Origin: Mucilaginibacter sp. UBA5151
GTDB taxonomy: Bacteria; Bacteroidota; Bacteroidia; Sphingobacteriales; Sphingobacteriaceae
Direction of reading: 5' to 3'
NCBI GenBank assembly: GCA_002413785.1
Contig: DHXR01000066.1
Location: 5,717 to 69,716, forward strand
Length of the DNA: 64,000 nucleotides
Shown here: in pieces, positions 16,266-24,158 of the stretch
Position numbering within the stretch: position 1 is the first letter of the stretch
Layout: every line of letters begins with the position of its first letter
Position numbers and translations under genes: made by a program
The notes under the pieces: generated by a model
What the model was told of the DNA's origin: nothing
The model's database searches: none
Seen by the model: the letters and a program-made list of their open reading frames with translations, nothing else

Positions 16266-17975
16266 TTAAATCAACAATCTCACCGGTTCTTCCAGTAACG
16301 ATTTCAGTGTTTGCAGGAAGGCTGCTCCTGTTGCACCGTCAACCACGCGGTGGTCGCAGCTTAGGGTAACCTTCATTACATTGCCCGGTACTACGGCGCC
16401 GTTTTTAACAACCGGCACCTGCTGTATGCCGCTAACGGCAAGGATACAGGCATCAGGCGTGTTTATGATGGCGGTAAACTCTTCAACGCCAAACATACCC
16501 AGGTTGGATATGGTGAAAGTTGAACCTTCCCAATCGGATGGCTGTAGTTTTTTGGCTTTTGCCCTTTGCGCGAAATCCTTTACTTCGGCCGAGATGCGGC
16601 TTAATGATTTGCCATCGGCAAAACGTACAACCGGAACAAGTAAACCGTCTTCAACAGCTACTGCAACGCCAATGTGTATATGCTCGTTATAGCGGATTTT
16701 ATCACCTAAATAAGATGAATTAATAGCAGGGTGTTGTTTTAAGGCAACGGCACAGGCTTTTAATACAAAATCGTTAAATGATATTTTAACCGGGGCCACT
16801 TCGTTGATGCGGGTGCGGGCGGCTACAGCCTGGTCCATATCAATGCTCATGGTTACATAAAAATGCGGCGCGGTAAACAGGCTTTCAGACAAACGTTTGG
16901 CTATCACCTTACGCATCTGGCTGACCGGTTTCTCGGTATATTTTTCTTCGCCTGTAAAAGCTGGCAGCACAACGGCAGGTTGAGAAGGGGTGGCAGTTGC
17001 CGCTTCTTTACTGCTACTGCTACTCACCGCTGCTGTTTGCTTAGCAACCGGCACATATTCCTCCACATCTTTCTTAATAATGCGGCCGCCTTCGGCAGAG
17101 CCTTTTACATCATTAAGGTTGATACCTTTTTCTTTAGCTATTTTACGTGCCAGCGGCGAGGCCTTTATGCGGCTGTCGTCTTCATTTGAAGCGGCGGAAT
17201 CAGTTGCAGTGGCTTCTTCAACACTGGTGCTGCTACTGCTTTCAACTACTGCTGCGGCAGCAGGCGCTTCGCTTTCGTCAAGCAATGGCGTAATATCTGT
17301 ACCGGCTTTACCAATAATGGCAATGATGGCATTCACCTTGGCAGCTTCGCCTTCTTTGGGACCTATGTATAATAATACACCGGCTTCGTAACCCACCAGT
17401 TCCATGGTAGCCTTATCGGTTTCCACATCAGCCAGCGAATCGTCTGATTTTACCGTGTCGCCAACTTTAAAGTTCCATTTATTTATCACGCCTTCAACCA
17501 TGGTATCACTCAGGGCAGGCATGCGGATCACAACAGCAGGGATGCTTGCTTTATCAACCTTCGGTTTAGCTTCAACAGCCTCCGCCGGTTTTTTATCCTC
17601 AGTAACTTTGGCGGGTTTTGCTTTGGCAGGAGTTTCAGCAGCAGGTGCAGTTTCTTCAGAGCTGCTGCTGCTTTCCGCTGCTGCTGCCTTCGGCGCTTCA
17701 GCGTTGTTTGCTGCAAGGGCCGCCTGGTAGTCCTCGCCCGGGGCGCCTATAACGGCAATCAGGGTGTCAACCGGAACGGCTTTGCCTTCTTCAACACCGA
17801 TATAAAGCAGGGTGCCATCCGAGTACGATTCAAAATCCATGGTGGCTTTATCCGTTTCAATCTCGGCCAGTACATCGCCCGATTTTACTTTATCACCAAC
17901 TTTTTTATGCCATTTCGCCAATACCCCTTCGGTCATGGTATCGCTCATTTTGGGCATCTTAATTACTTCGGCCAT
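16266..17975 (-). CDS. pdhC: Pyruvate dehydrogenase E2 (dihydrolipoamide acetyltransferase)
   Basis: The core of the cytoplasmic pyruvate dehydrogenase complex, making acetyl-CoA. The 569 residues hold two lipoyl domains, with lipoyl-lysines K43 and K188 in ETDKAT motifs, then a peripheral-subunit-binding domain (KASPLARKIAKEKGINL) and the catalytic domain ending in SCDHRVVDG with H542. Three Ala/Pro/Ser-rich linkers contain short serine runs (ESSSSSEE, ESSSST, SSSSSKEAATATPSQPA). The last is shared with SucB. pdhA lies 47 bp upstream on the same strand. The E1 beta gene is not adjacent and the E3 gene is not in the window. Confidence 0.96.
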   Translation of the reverse strand: MAEVIKMPKMSDTMTEGVLAKWHKKVGDKVKSGDVLAEIETDKATMDFESYSDGTLLYIGVEEGKAVPVDTLIAVIGAPGEDYQAALAANNAEAPKAAAAESSSSSEETAPAAETPAKAKPAKVTEDKKPAEAVEAKPKVDKASIPAVVIRMPALSDTMVEGVINKWNFKVGDTVKSDDSLADVETDKATMELVGYEAGVLLYIGPKEGEAAKVNAIIAIIGKAGTDITPLLDESEAPAAAAVVESSSSTSVEEATATDSAASNEDDSRIKASPLARKIAKEKGINLNDVKGSAEGGRIIKKDVEEYVPVAKQTAAVSSSSSKEAATATPSQPAVVLPAFTGEEKYTEKPVSQMRKVIAKRLSESLFTAPHFYVTMSIDMDQAVAARTRINEVAPVKISFNDFVLKACAVALKQHPAINSSYLGDKIRYNEHIHIGVAVAVEDGLLVPVVRFADGKSLSRISAEVKDFAQRAKAKKLQPSDWEGSTFTISNLGMFGVEEFTAIINTPDACILAVSGIQQVPVVKNGAVVPGNVMKVTLSCDHRVVDGATGAAFLQTLKSLLEEPVRLLI

Positions 17976-18022
17976 ATACTAATGATCAAATTTTATTTCT
18001 AATTTCAGTTTAAATATAATGA

Positions 18023-19018
18023 TTACTCCCTAATGAAAGGATAATCTTTTTCTACATACACATCAGTATATAATTCCGATGCTTCGGGCCATGGCGATTC
18101 TTCAGCAAATTTAACCGATGCATCAACTTCGGCTTTTACTTTTGCGTCAATCTCTTCAAACCATTTTGCATCCGCATAGCCTTCTGATTCAATGATATAT
18201 TTGGTCAGTTCTATCGGGTCTTTTGCCTTATAAGCTTCCAGTTCGTCTTTGGTGCGGTATTTTGCCGGGTCCGACATGGAGTGCCCTTTGTAACGGTAAG
18301 TGCGCATCTCCAGGAAGGTTGGCCCTTCGCCATTGCGCGCACGCTGAACGGCTTCGTCCATAGCTTTATGCACAGCTGCAGGGTCCATGCCGTCAACAGC
18401 CGATGAAGGGATCCCGTAGGCCAGGCCCAGTTTATAGATATCAATATCAGCTGTAGTACGGGCAAGCGAAGTACCCATGGCATAGCCATTGTTTTCGCAA
18501 ATAAATATTACCGGCAATTTCCATAATGCAGCCATGTTAAAGGTTTCGGTAAGTGCGCCCTGGCGTACGGCGCCATCGCCCATATAGGCAAGGTTTACAA
18601 ACTGTGTACCTTTATACTTTTCGGCGAAAGCCACACCGGCGCCCAGCGGTACTTGTCCGCCAACAATGCCATGTCCGCCGTAAAAGTGGTGCTCTTTGCT
18701 GAACATGTGCATAGACCCGCCCTTACCTTTGGAGCAACCGGTAGCTTTTCCGTAAAGTTCGGCCATGATAGCGTTTGAAGTAACGCCTTTTGCAATAGCA
18801 TGGGCATGGTCGCGATAAGCGGTGATCATGCTGTCTTCAGGCTTAATTACTGACATCGCCCCGGCTAAAACTGCCTCCTGGCCTATGTATAAGTGGCAAA
18901 AGCCCCTTATTTTTTGCTGTCCGTATAATTGTCCTGCTTTTTCTTCAAACTTCCGCATTAAAAGCATCGACCCGTACCACATCAGGTAGGTGTCTTTAGT
19001 TATTTCGATTGAACTCAT
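18023..19018 (-). CDS. pdhA: Pyruvate dehydrogenase E1 alpha subunit
   Basis: The 331-residue alpha subunit of heterotetrameric pyruvate dehydrogenase E1, which decarboxylates pyruvate on thiamine diphosphate. Evidence includes GFCHLYIGQEAV near residue 39, the phosphorylation-loop-like KGKGGSMHMF, GGHGIVGGQVPLGAGVAFA, the TPP motif YMGDGAVRQGA ending in CENN, and YRYKGHSMSDPAKYR. It is the first gene of pdhA-pdhC. The matching beta subunit must be encoded elsewhere, a common arrangement in Bacteroidota. A 426-bp spacer separates it from a divergent NlpC/P60 gene. Confidence 0.95.
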   Translation of the reverse strand: MSSIEITKDTYLMWYGSMLLMRKFEEKAGQLYGQQKIRGFCHLYIGQEAVLAGAMSVIKPEDSMITAYRDHAHAIAKGVTSNAIMAELYGKATGCSKGKGGSMHMFSKEHHFYGGHGIVGGQVPLGAGVAFAEKYKGTQFVNLAYMGDGAVRQGALTETFNMAALWKLPVIFICENNGYAMGTSLARTTADIDIYKLGLAYGIPSSAVDGMDPAAVHKAMDEAVQRARNGEGPTFLEMRTYRYKGHSMSDPAKYRTKDELEAYKAKDPIELTKYIIESEGYADAKWFEEIDAKVKAEVDASVKFAEESPWPEASELYTDVYVEKDYPFIRE

Positions 19019-19444
19019 GTATTATATTAAACGATCAATTTTCCGAGTAAAGCGCAAATCTAATTATATCCTTGAAAATATCGAAACTGCAATGAATTTG
19101 TTGGAAAGATTTATGTTTTTATTACGATTTTTCTGCTTAAATGCAACTTATTTTATGTTTAGATCACTAAGTTCGCCAAAATCCTGTCCAATTTTTTGCA
19201 CAAAGAGAGGCAATCAGGGCGGATATTGCCGCCGCACATTACCGTTTTCTGCCTCATCGCGCCTTATTCCGGCCGAACTTTAAATACCAAAATTCCGAAT
19301 TATTAACAAAATCAAACAAATGTTGAAAAAAAATCGGCATTTGGTTGCAATCTAATTTATTTTGGATAGTTTTGTATCCAACGTTAGACAAACTGTCCAA
19401 TTTAATAAACGAGTTGTTGACTAAAACAACAAACTATTGATTAA
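19019..19444. other. Divergent intergenic region between pdhA and the NlpC/P60 gene
   Basis: This 426-bp stretch must hold the promoters of both directions. On plus, a clear promoter is at 19345-19374. A short plus frame from 18990 gives no recognisable protein. I see no riboswitch or repeat here. Confidence 0.5.
19345..19374 (+). promoter_or_regulatory. Bacteroidota promoter of the NlpC/P60 gene
   Basis: -33 TTG (19345-19347) and -7 TAGTTTTG (19367-19374) are separated by 19 bp, the expected spacing. The start codon is 70 bp downstream of the -7 box. This is the clearest two-box promoter in the window. Confidence 0.75.
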
Positions 19445-20017
19445 ATGAAGAAATTTACTATCGCTATTGCGTTATTTTTCAGTATTTTAGCTGTACAAGC
19501 TCAAACAAAAATCAGTCCAAATCTTTCGGACGACAAAACACCTGATGATCAGGCAAGTTTAGCTAAAGATTATTTGTCCCAAATAATGGGTGTTGCTTTG
19601 TCGGCGACGTCAAATATGAAGCTTTTCCATTTTGTTTACGACTGGATCGGCACCCCGTACCGTTTTGGCGGTAGCTCAAGAAAAGGGATAGACTGCTCGG
19701 CATTTACAAAAGAATTATACAGCCAGGTATTTAATATGGATATTGAGCGCAATTCGCGCGATATTTTCAGCATGGTTAGCCCCGTTCAAAGGGATGACCT
19801 TAAAGAAGGCGACCTGGTTTTTTTCAAAATACACAGCCGCCGGATCTCGCATGTGGGGATCTATTTAGGTAATAACAGGTTTGCACATGCATCATCCAGG
19901 GGCGTTGCTATCAGCAGCCTTGATGATGCTTACTATAAACGGTATTTTTACAGGGGCGGAAGGATGCTCGAATCACTAAAAGCAGAGTTGGAGAAAGAAA
20001 ATAACAGCATGAATTAG
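19445..20017 (+). CDS. Secreted NlpC/P60 peptidoglycan hydrolase
   Basis: A 190-residue exported protein with a signal peptide ending near VQAQ (residue 20) and one NlpC/P60 domain. Catalytic residues fit the family: C84 in GIDCSAFTKELY, H136 in SHVGIYLG and H148 in FAHASS. It probably cuts the gamma-D-Glu-diaminopimelate bond in cell-wall stem peptides. No SH3 or LysM domain is present. It has its own strong promoter and a terminator behind it, so it is monocistronic. Its stop codon is embedded in a GTGAGTGG word. Confidence 0.93.
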   Translation: MKKFTIAIALFFSILAVQAQTKISPNLSDDKTPDDQASLAKDYLSQIMGVALSATSNMKLFHFVYDWIGTPYRFGGSSRKGIDCSAFTKELYSQVFNMDIERNSRDIFSMVSPVQRDDLKEGDLVFFKIHSRRISHVGIYLGNNRFAHASSRGVAISSLDDAYYKRYFYRGGRMLESLKAELEKENNSMN

Positions 20018-20050
20018 TGAGTGGTGAATGGTGAAAGTGTAGAGTTCACA
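20016..20050. repeat. Short word array at a stop codon (GTGAGTGGTGAATGGTGAA)
   Basis: Starting within the TAG stop of the NlpC/P60 gene, TAGTGAGTGG, TGAATGG and TGAAAGTG follow each other. The same words build the arrays at 34231 and 46679. The matching inverted half is almost absent (only GTTCAC). Confidence 0.55.
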
Positions 20051-20087
20051 GCAAATTAATTTAATAAGATTTATATAGTATGTCAAA

Positions 20088-20120
20088 AAAAATCCTTTCA
20101 TTTATGAGAGGATTTTTTTT
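20088..20120 (+). terminator. Terminator after the NlpC/P60 gene
   Basis: AAATCCTTTC and GAGAGGATTT pair (one G-U) around a short loop and are followed by a run of T. Confidence 0.8.
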
Positions 20121-20123
20121 TGA

Positions 20124-20456
20124 ATGACCCTGCGCTTTTTACTTTTTGTAACCATTTCCGTTTTGTGGTTTTCTGCCTGCCAGGAGGCAAAGTCAACCCG
20201 CGAACCAGTAAATACTAAAAGGAAGATCAGAAAAGCAGCTACCGCTACTGCGCCCCTGCTAAAAGTATATGTAAATAAAAAGGGTAAATTTTTAAGCGGC
20301 CGCATCATTTCCAACAAGCAAACACACGACAAAGGTTTACAGCCGGATAGCCTTAACCGTGTAGCACGCCACATAAAAATGTTAACGACAACGGATTTTG
20401 AGCAGCCCGGGTTAAATATCGCTGATGACGGGCGGATATGGCGGAGTCCCCTCTAA
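20124..20456 (+). CDS. Small putative lipoprotein of unknown function
   Basis: A 110-residue product whose N-terminus ends in a lipobox-like FSACQE (cysteine about residue 19), so it is probably a membrane-anchored lipoprotein. The mature part is basic (TKRKIRKAATATAPLLKVYVNKKGKF is the core, given here only in part as KVYVNKKGKF) with a later HIKMLTTTDFEQPGLNIADD. I do not recognise a family. Its ATG lies directly behind a T-run terminator, so its own promoter is unclear and expression is uncertain. The opposite-strand frame over it looks less protein-like. Confidence 0.55.
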   Translation: MTLRFLLFVTISVLWFSACQEAKSTREPVNTKRKIRKAATATAPLLKVYVNKKGKFLSGRIISNKQTHDKGLQPDSLNRVARHIKMLTTTDFEQPGLNIADDGRIWRSPL

Positions 20457-20500
20457 ACGGCAAAGCCCTCATTCAAACCTTTAAAAATCGGCGAGTTAAT

Positions 20501-20578
20501 ATCGAATAATGAATTTCGAATGTCCAATTTCGAACTTTGACTTCATTATTCAATATTCGAAATTCAATATTCGACATT
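20501..20578. repeat. Inverted word array (TTCGAAT / ATTCGAA)
   Basis: ATCGAATAATGAATTTCGAATG and AATTTCGAAC words (shown as separate short words) are followed by TTCATTATTCAATATTCGAA and ATTCAATATTCGACAT, the reverse complement. It lies between the convergent lipoprotein and small membrane protein genes. Confidence 0.75.
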
Positions 20579-20603
20579 AAATAACTTATTTGGTGACAGT
20601 GGC

Positions 20604-20789
20604 TTACGCTGCATCATTGGTTGTCCTTACAAGGCTGATGCCGGTAAAGAAAAACATAATTGCAATTACACCAACTACTATAAGAGTGGTTACACCGCTA
20701 CTGTGATTAATTATCCCGACACCGGCATAAATTAATCCTATAATTCCTAACACGGTAAGTATTGCCCCGAATGTGCGTTTTAAGTTCAT
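20604..20789 (-). CDS. Small two-helix membrane protein
   Basis: I start this at ATG 20789 (MNLKRTFGAILTV), giving 61 residues; the 18 extra residues of the longer frame include no plausible domain. Two hydrophobic helices (about 7-26 and 31-52) are separated by a short polar turn, giving a small inner-membrane hairpin protein. The pattern (R.fG.il...G..gLiyag) resembles small Bacteroidota membrane proteins of unknown function. It is divergent from the SPFH gene about 93 bp away, so the two could share regulation. Confidence 0.65.
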   Translation of the reverse strand: MNLKRTFGAILTVLGIIGLIYAGVGIINHSSGVTTLIVVGVIAIMFFFTGISLVRTTNDAA

Positions 20790-20882
20790 ATTGCTGATGC
20801 TTATTTTTTTTAAGCATTTTATTAAAAACAAATAACACACCAATAATTAGTATTACATTTATAGCATTAAAAACTATTGGTC

Positions 20883-21821
20883 ATGACCCCTGAAATAACC
20901 TTATTTATTATTGCATTCATTTTACTGGTGATAATTTTTTCATCATTCGTGTCTGTAAAACAGGGCACTATTGTTGTAATTACCATTTTTGGCAAGTACC
21001 GCCGGATATTAACTCCCGGACTAAACTTCAAGTTACCTTTCATTGAAAGTATCTATTCAAAAATATCTATCCAGAACCGCTCTGTTGAGCTGGAGTTCCA
21101 GGCGGTGACTTTCGACCAGGCCAATGTTTATTTTAAAGCCATGCTGCTGTATTCGGTACTCGACCAGCAGGAAGAAACCATCAAAAACGTAGCCTTTAAA
21201 TTTGTTGACGACCGTAACCTGATGCAGGCGCTCATTCGCACTGTGGAGGGCTCTATCCGTGCATTTGTGGCTACCAAAAGGCAGTCGGAAGTATTGATAC
21301 TAAGGCGGGATATTGTGGAGCACGTTAAAGAACAGCTCGATGTAGTGCTTGAAGGCTGGGGCTACCATTTACAGGATTTGCAATTAAACGACATTACGTT
21401 TGATGATGTGATTATGAAATCAATGAGCCAGGTGGTGGCATCAAATAATCTGAAAGCCGCCGCCGAAAACGAAGGCCAGGCCTTGTTGATCACTAAAACA
21501 AAAGCTGCCGAGGCTGAGGGTAATGCCATTAAAATATCTGCCGAGGCCGAGCGCCAGGCTTCGCAATTGCGCGGGCAGGGTGTGGCTTTATTCCGCGAGG
21601 AAGTGGCCAAGGGTATGTCGGTAGCTGCCAAAGAAATGCAGGATGCCAATATGGATACTTCGGTGATTTTGTTTACAATGTGGACAGAATCTATCAAACA
21701 CTTTGCTGAAAACTCACAAGGTAATGTTATTTTCCTTGACGGATCTACAGATGCCATGCAAAAAACAATGAAAGAACTGATGGCATTAAACCAAGTGCAT
21801 GCCGGGACAGTCAAAAAGTAG
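20883..21821 (+). CDS. SPFH/band 7 (stomatin-like) membrane protein
   Basis: A 312-residue protein with an N-terminal membrane segment (ITLFIIAFILLVIIFSS) and a band 7 domain: QGTIVVITIFGKYRRILTPGLNFKLPF, given here as the GKYRRILTPGLNFKLPF core. VRTVEGS-like IRTVEGSIRAFVA and a long Ala/Glu-rich helix (AAEAEGNAIKISAEAERQA) follow. These scaffold microdomains and protect membrane proteases. I prefer ATG 20883 over an in-frame TTG two codons earlier. A DUF922 protease gene follows after 20 bp on the same strand, which suggests one operon for envelope quality control. Confidence 0.9.
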   Translation: MTPEITLFIIAFILLVIIFSSFVSVKQGTIVVITIFGKYRRILTPGLNFKLPFIESIYSKISIQNRSVELEFQAVTFDQANVYFKAMLLYSVLDQQEETIKNVAFKFVDDRNLMQALIRTVEGSIRAFVATKRQSEVLILRRDIVEHVKEQLDVVLEGWGYHLQDLQLNDITFDDVIMKSMSQVVASNNLKAAAENEGQALLITKTKAAEAEGNAIKISAEAERQASQLRGQGVALFREEVAKGMSVAAKEMQDANMDTSVILFTMWTESIKHFAENSQGNVIFLDGSTDAMQKTMKELMALNQVHAGTVKK

Positions 21822-21841
21822 AATTTTTACTTAACCAGATA

Positions 21842-22393
21842 ATGAGATCCTGTTTTACGTGGTTGATTTGTGTAGCTGCTTTATGCCTTTTTTTTACGGT
21901 TGCTGATGCCCAGCCCTACCGGAAGCTAACAATTGATGATTACCGTGGCGTACCTTATACCGAAAACGGTGCAAGTATTGCGTACACCAATTGTTCCATT
22001 GAATATAGTTTCGCTGTAGCTAAAAGGGAGAAGGGGTATTATATTTTGAATTTTAATATCCGGCTTACGATGGACAATCATAAGTCGTGGATGGATAAAA
22101 ACAGGGTCAACGCTGTTAACATGCTGGCCGAAGTGCTGAAGCACGAGCAGGGGCATTACAATTTAGCCTACCTGGAACAACAGGAATTATTGAGAACTGT
22201 GAGTAAAACTGTTTTTTATGGTGATTACCAAAATGCCGCCAACAATATTTTCTACCGTATAGACGCTAAATACCAGAAACTGAACCTTGCGTATGACGAG
22301 GAGACCCAGCACATGACAAACGTCGGGCAACAGCATTCCTGGGATCTGTATTTCAAAAATCAGCTTGGAACTGAATATTTTGCGAACAATTAG
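21842..22393 (+). CDS. DUF922-type secreted zinc protease candidate
   Basis: A 183-residue protein with a signal peptide ending near VADAQ (residue 24). LKHEQGHYNLAYLE holds an HExxH-like HEQGH (residues 101-105), the hallmark of DUF922 predicted secreted Zn-dependent proteases. The preceding LTIDDYRGVP and the A-Y-T-N strand also fit. It follows the SPFH gene by 20 bp and is probably cotranscribed. Proteolysis has not been shown from sequence; the motif is consistent with a metal site. A 33-bp palindrome lies 35 bp after the stop codon. Confidence 0.8.
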   Translation: MRSCFTWLICVAALCLFFTVADAQPYRKLTIDDYRGVPYTENGASIAYTNCSIEYSFAVAKREKGYYILNFNIRLTMDNHKSWMDKNRVNAVNMLAEVLKHEQGHYNLAYLEQQELLRTVSKTVFYGDYQNAANNIFYRIDAKYQKLNLAYDEETQHMTNVGQQHSWDLYFKNQLGTEYFANN

Positions 22394-22427
22394 ACAAATT
22401 CTATTTAAATCAAAATACAAGTTTTTT

Positions 22428-22460
22428 AGATTTGACAATTTTTAAAAAGTTGTCAAATCT
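22428..22460. repeat. 33-bp palindrome after the DUF922 gene
   Basis: Arms AGATTTGACAATTTTT and AAAAGTTGTCAAATCT flank one A, with a single G-U-type difference. It belongs to the same family as the palindromes at 1365, 30866 and 52719, and lies between convergent genes. Confidence 0.85.
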
Positions 22461-22478
22461 TTTGGGAAAACGGCGGCC

Positions 22479-24050
22479 TTACACCCCAAGCAGTAACCTC
22501 GCAGGGTCTTCCAGCAATTGTTTTACCCTTACCAGGAAGCTTACCGATTCGCGGCCATCTACAATGCGGTGATCATAAGATAAAGCCAAATACATCATAG
22601 GGCGAATTACTACCTGTCCGTTTACGGCAACCGGGCGCTCAATAATATTGTGCATGCCTAATATAGCCGATTGCGGCGAATTCAATATTGGTGTGGATAA
22701 CATGGAACCGAACACGCCGCCATTGGTGATGGTAAAGGTTCCGCCTGTCATTTCTTCCAGCGTTAGTTTGTTTTCACGGGCTTTTACGGCCAGGGCGGCT
22801 ACGGCTTTTTCTATTTCGGCCAGGCTCATGCTTTCGGCATTGCGGATTACCGGCACCACCAAACCCTTAGGGGCAGATACAGCAATGGAGATATCGGCAA
22901 AATTACTGTAAACAACTTCTTCACCTTCGATACGTGCACCAACAGTAGGCCAGTCTTTCAAAGCCTCACAAACCGCTTTGGTGAAAAACGACATAAAGCC
23001 TAAACCTACGCCATGTTTTTCCTTGAATTTATCCTTGTATTTGCTCCGGATCTCCATTATCGGCGACATGTCCACTTCGTTAAAAGTGGTGAGCATTGCG
23101 GTCTCATTTTTAACAGCAACCAGGCGTTTGGCAACCGTTTTGCGCAAGGACGACATTTTTTCGCGGCGGTCGCCCCTTGCTCCGGTAGCCTCAACTATGG
23201 GTTTAGCAACAACAGGCTGTGGCTTCGGACTCCCGGCTTCGGACTCCCGGCTCCTAACCTGCGGATTTTCGGATATTTTCTCCGCAAGCAGCGCATCTTC
23301 TTTGGTTATCCTGCCGGCTTTGCCTGTGCCGCTTACCAATTCAGGTGCCATCCCTTTTTCAGCCAGTATTTTGGCCGCAGCAGGCGAGGGGACACCCGAA
23401 GCATAAGTTGCAGCTTCCTTTTGAGTGCTGCTGCCACTTTCCACTGGTGCTTTATCAGCCATGGCTTTAGTTGCACCTGATCCTTCAATGGTACACAAAA
23501 TAGCGCCAATGGGCAGGGTATCGCCTTCTTTGGCTATGGTTTTTAATATGCCGGCTTTTTCGGCAGTAAGTTCAAATGTTGCTTTATCCGATTCAAGTTC
23601 TGCGATGGCTTCATCCATTGCGATGGCATCACCGTCCTTTTTTATCCAGCGCGATAAAGTTACTTCGGTGATTGACTCACCTACGGTAGGGACTTTTACC
23701 TGTAATGAAGTACTATCATTAGTTGCAGAAGCAGTGGCAGGTTGAGAAGGTGTAGCGGCAACGCGTGCAGCAACCTTACTGCTACTGCTACTATCTGCTG
23801 CTACTTGCCCGGCAATACTTTCTTCAATAGTGGCAACAACAGTTCCGATGGGCAGGGTGTCGCCTTCTTTGGCTACTATTTTTAAAATTCCGGCTTTTTC
23901 AGCAGTAAGCTCAAAAGTGGCTTTGTCCGATTCTAACTCGGCAATTACTTCATCCATTTTAACCGGGTCGCCGTCTTTTTTCTTCCAGCTTGCCAGGGTT
24001 ACTTCGGTAATTGATTCGCCAACCGGCGGAACTTTGATAGTTAAACTCAT
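22479..24050 (-). CDS. sucB: 2-oxoglutarate dehydrogenase E2 (dihydrolipoamide succinyltransferase)
   Basis: The core of the 2-oxoglutarate dehydrogenase complex of the TCA cycle. From ATG 24050 (MSLTIKVPPVGESI) it has 523 residues: two lipoyl domains with K43 and K156 in ELESDKATFEL, an E3/E1-binding domain (SPAAAKILAEKGM), and a catalytic domain ending SYDHRIVDG with H494. Most bacterial SucB proteins have one lipoyl domain; two are less usual. The first linker carries SSSSSKVAARVAATPSQPA, matching a PdhC linker. The linker before the catalytic domain translates a 14-bp tandem repeat (23221-23248) in two frames. It is downstream of sucA. Confidence 0.96.
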   Translation of the reverse strand: MSLTIKVPPVGESITEVTLASWKKKDGDPVKMDEVIAELESDKATFELTAEKAGILKIVAKEGDTLPIGTVVATIEESIAGQVAADSSSSSKVAARVAATPSQPATASATNDSTSLQVKVPTVGESITEVTLSRWIKKDGDAIAMDEAIAELESDKATFELTAEKAGILKTIAKEGDTLPIGAILCTIEGSGATKAMADKAPVESGSSTQKEAATYASGVPSPAAAKILAEKGMAPELVSGTGKAGRITKEDALLAEKISENPQVRSRESEAGSPKPQPVVAKPIVEATGARGDRREKMSSLRKTVAKRLVAVKNETAMLTTFNEVDMSPIMEIRSKYKDKFKEKHGVGLGFMSFFTKAVCEALKDWPTVGARIEGEEVVYSNFADISIAVSAPKGLVVPVIRNAESMSLAEIEKAVAALAVKARENKLTLEEMTGGTFTITNGGVFGSMLSTPILNSPQSAILGMHNIIERPVAVNGQVVIRPMMYLALSYDHRIVDGRESVSFLVRVKQLLEDPARLLLGV

Positions 24051-24070
24051 GATATTTTTTGTAGAATTAT

Positions 24071-24154
24071 TCATTTGAATATTTGAATATGTGCCAATTT
24101 GAAAATTAATTGGACCTATCTCTTCAAATTTTCAAATTGACACATTTTCAAATT
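24071..24154. repeat. Inverted word array between sucA and sucB (TTTGAATA / TTTCAAATT)
   Basis: The plus strand shows TTTGAATATTTGAATATG and CCAATTTGAAAAT, then TTCAAATTTTCAAATTG and CACATTTTCAAATT, roughly its reverse complement. It ends 5 bp before the sucA stop codon and 20 bp upstream of sucB, so it is an intra-operon hairpin, like the array between atpD and atpC. Confidence 0.8.
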
Positions 24155-24158
24155 AATG

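Noticed and set aside
16863..17730. Several overlapping plus-strand open frames opposite pdhC
   Set aside because: They mirror the Ala/Ser-rich linkers and lipoyl domains of pdhC on the other strand and contain low-complexity Leu/Ser runs, with no domain of their own.
20102..20374. 90-residue minus-strand protein opposite the small lipoprotein
   Set aside because: The plus-strand frame has a signal peptide and lipobox, while this one begins inside it and ends in a terminator.
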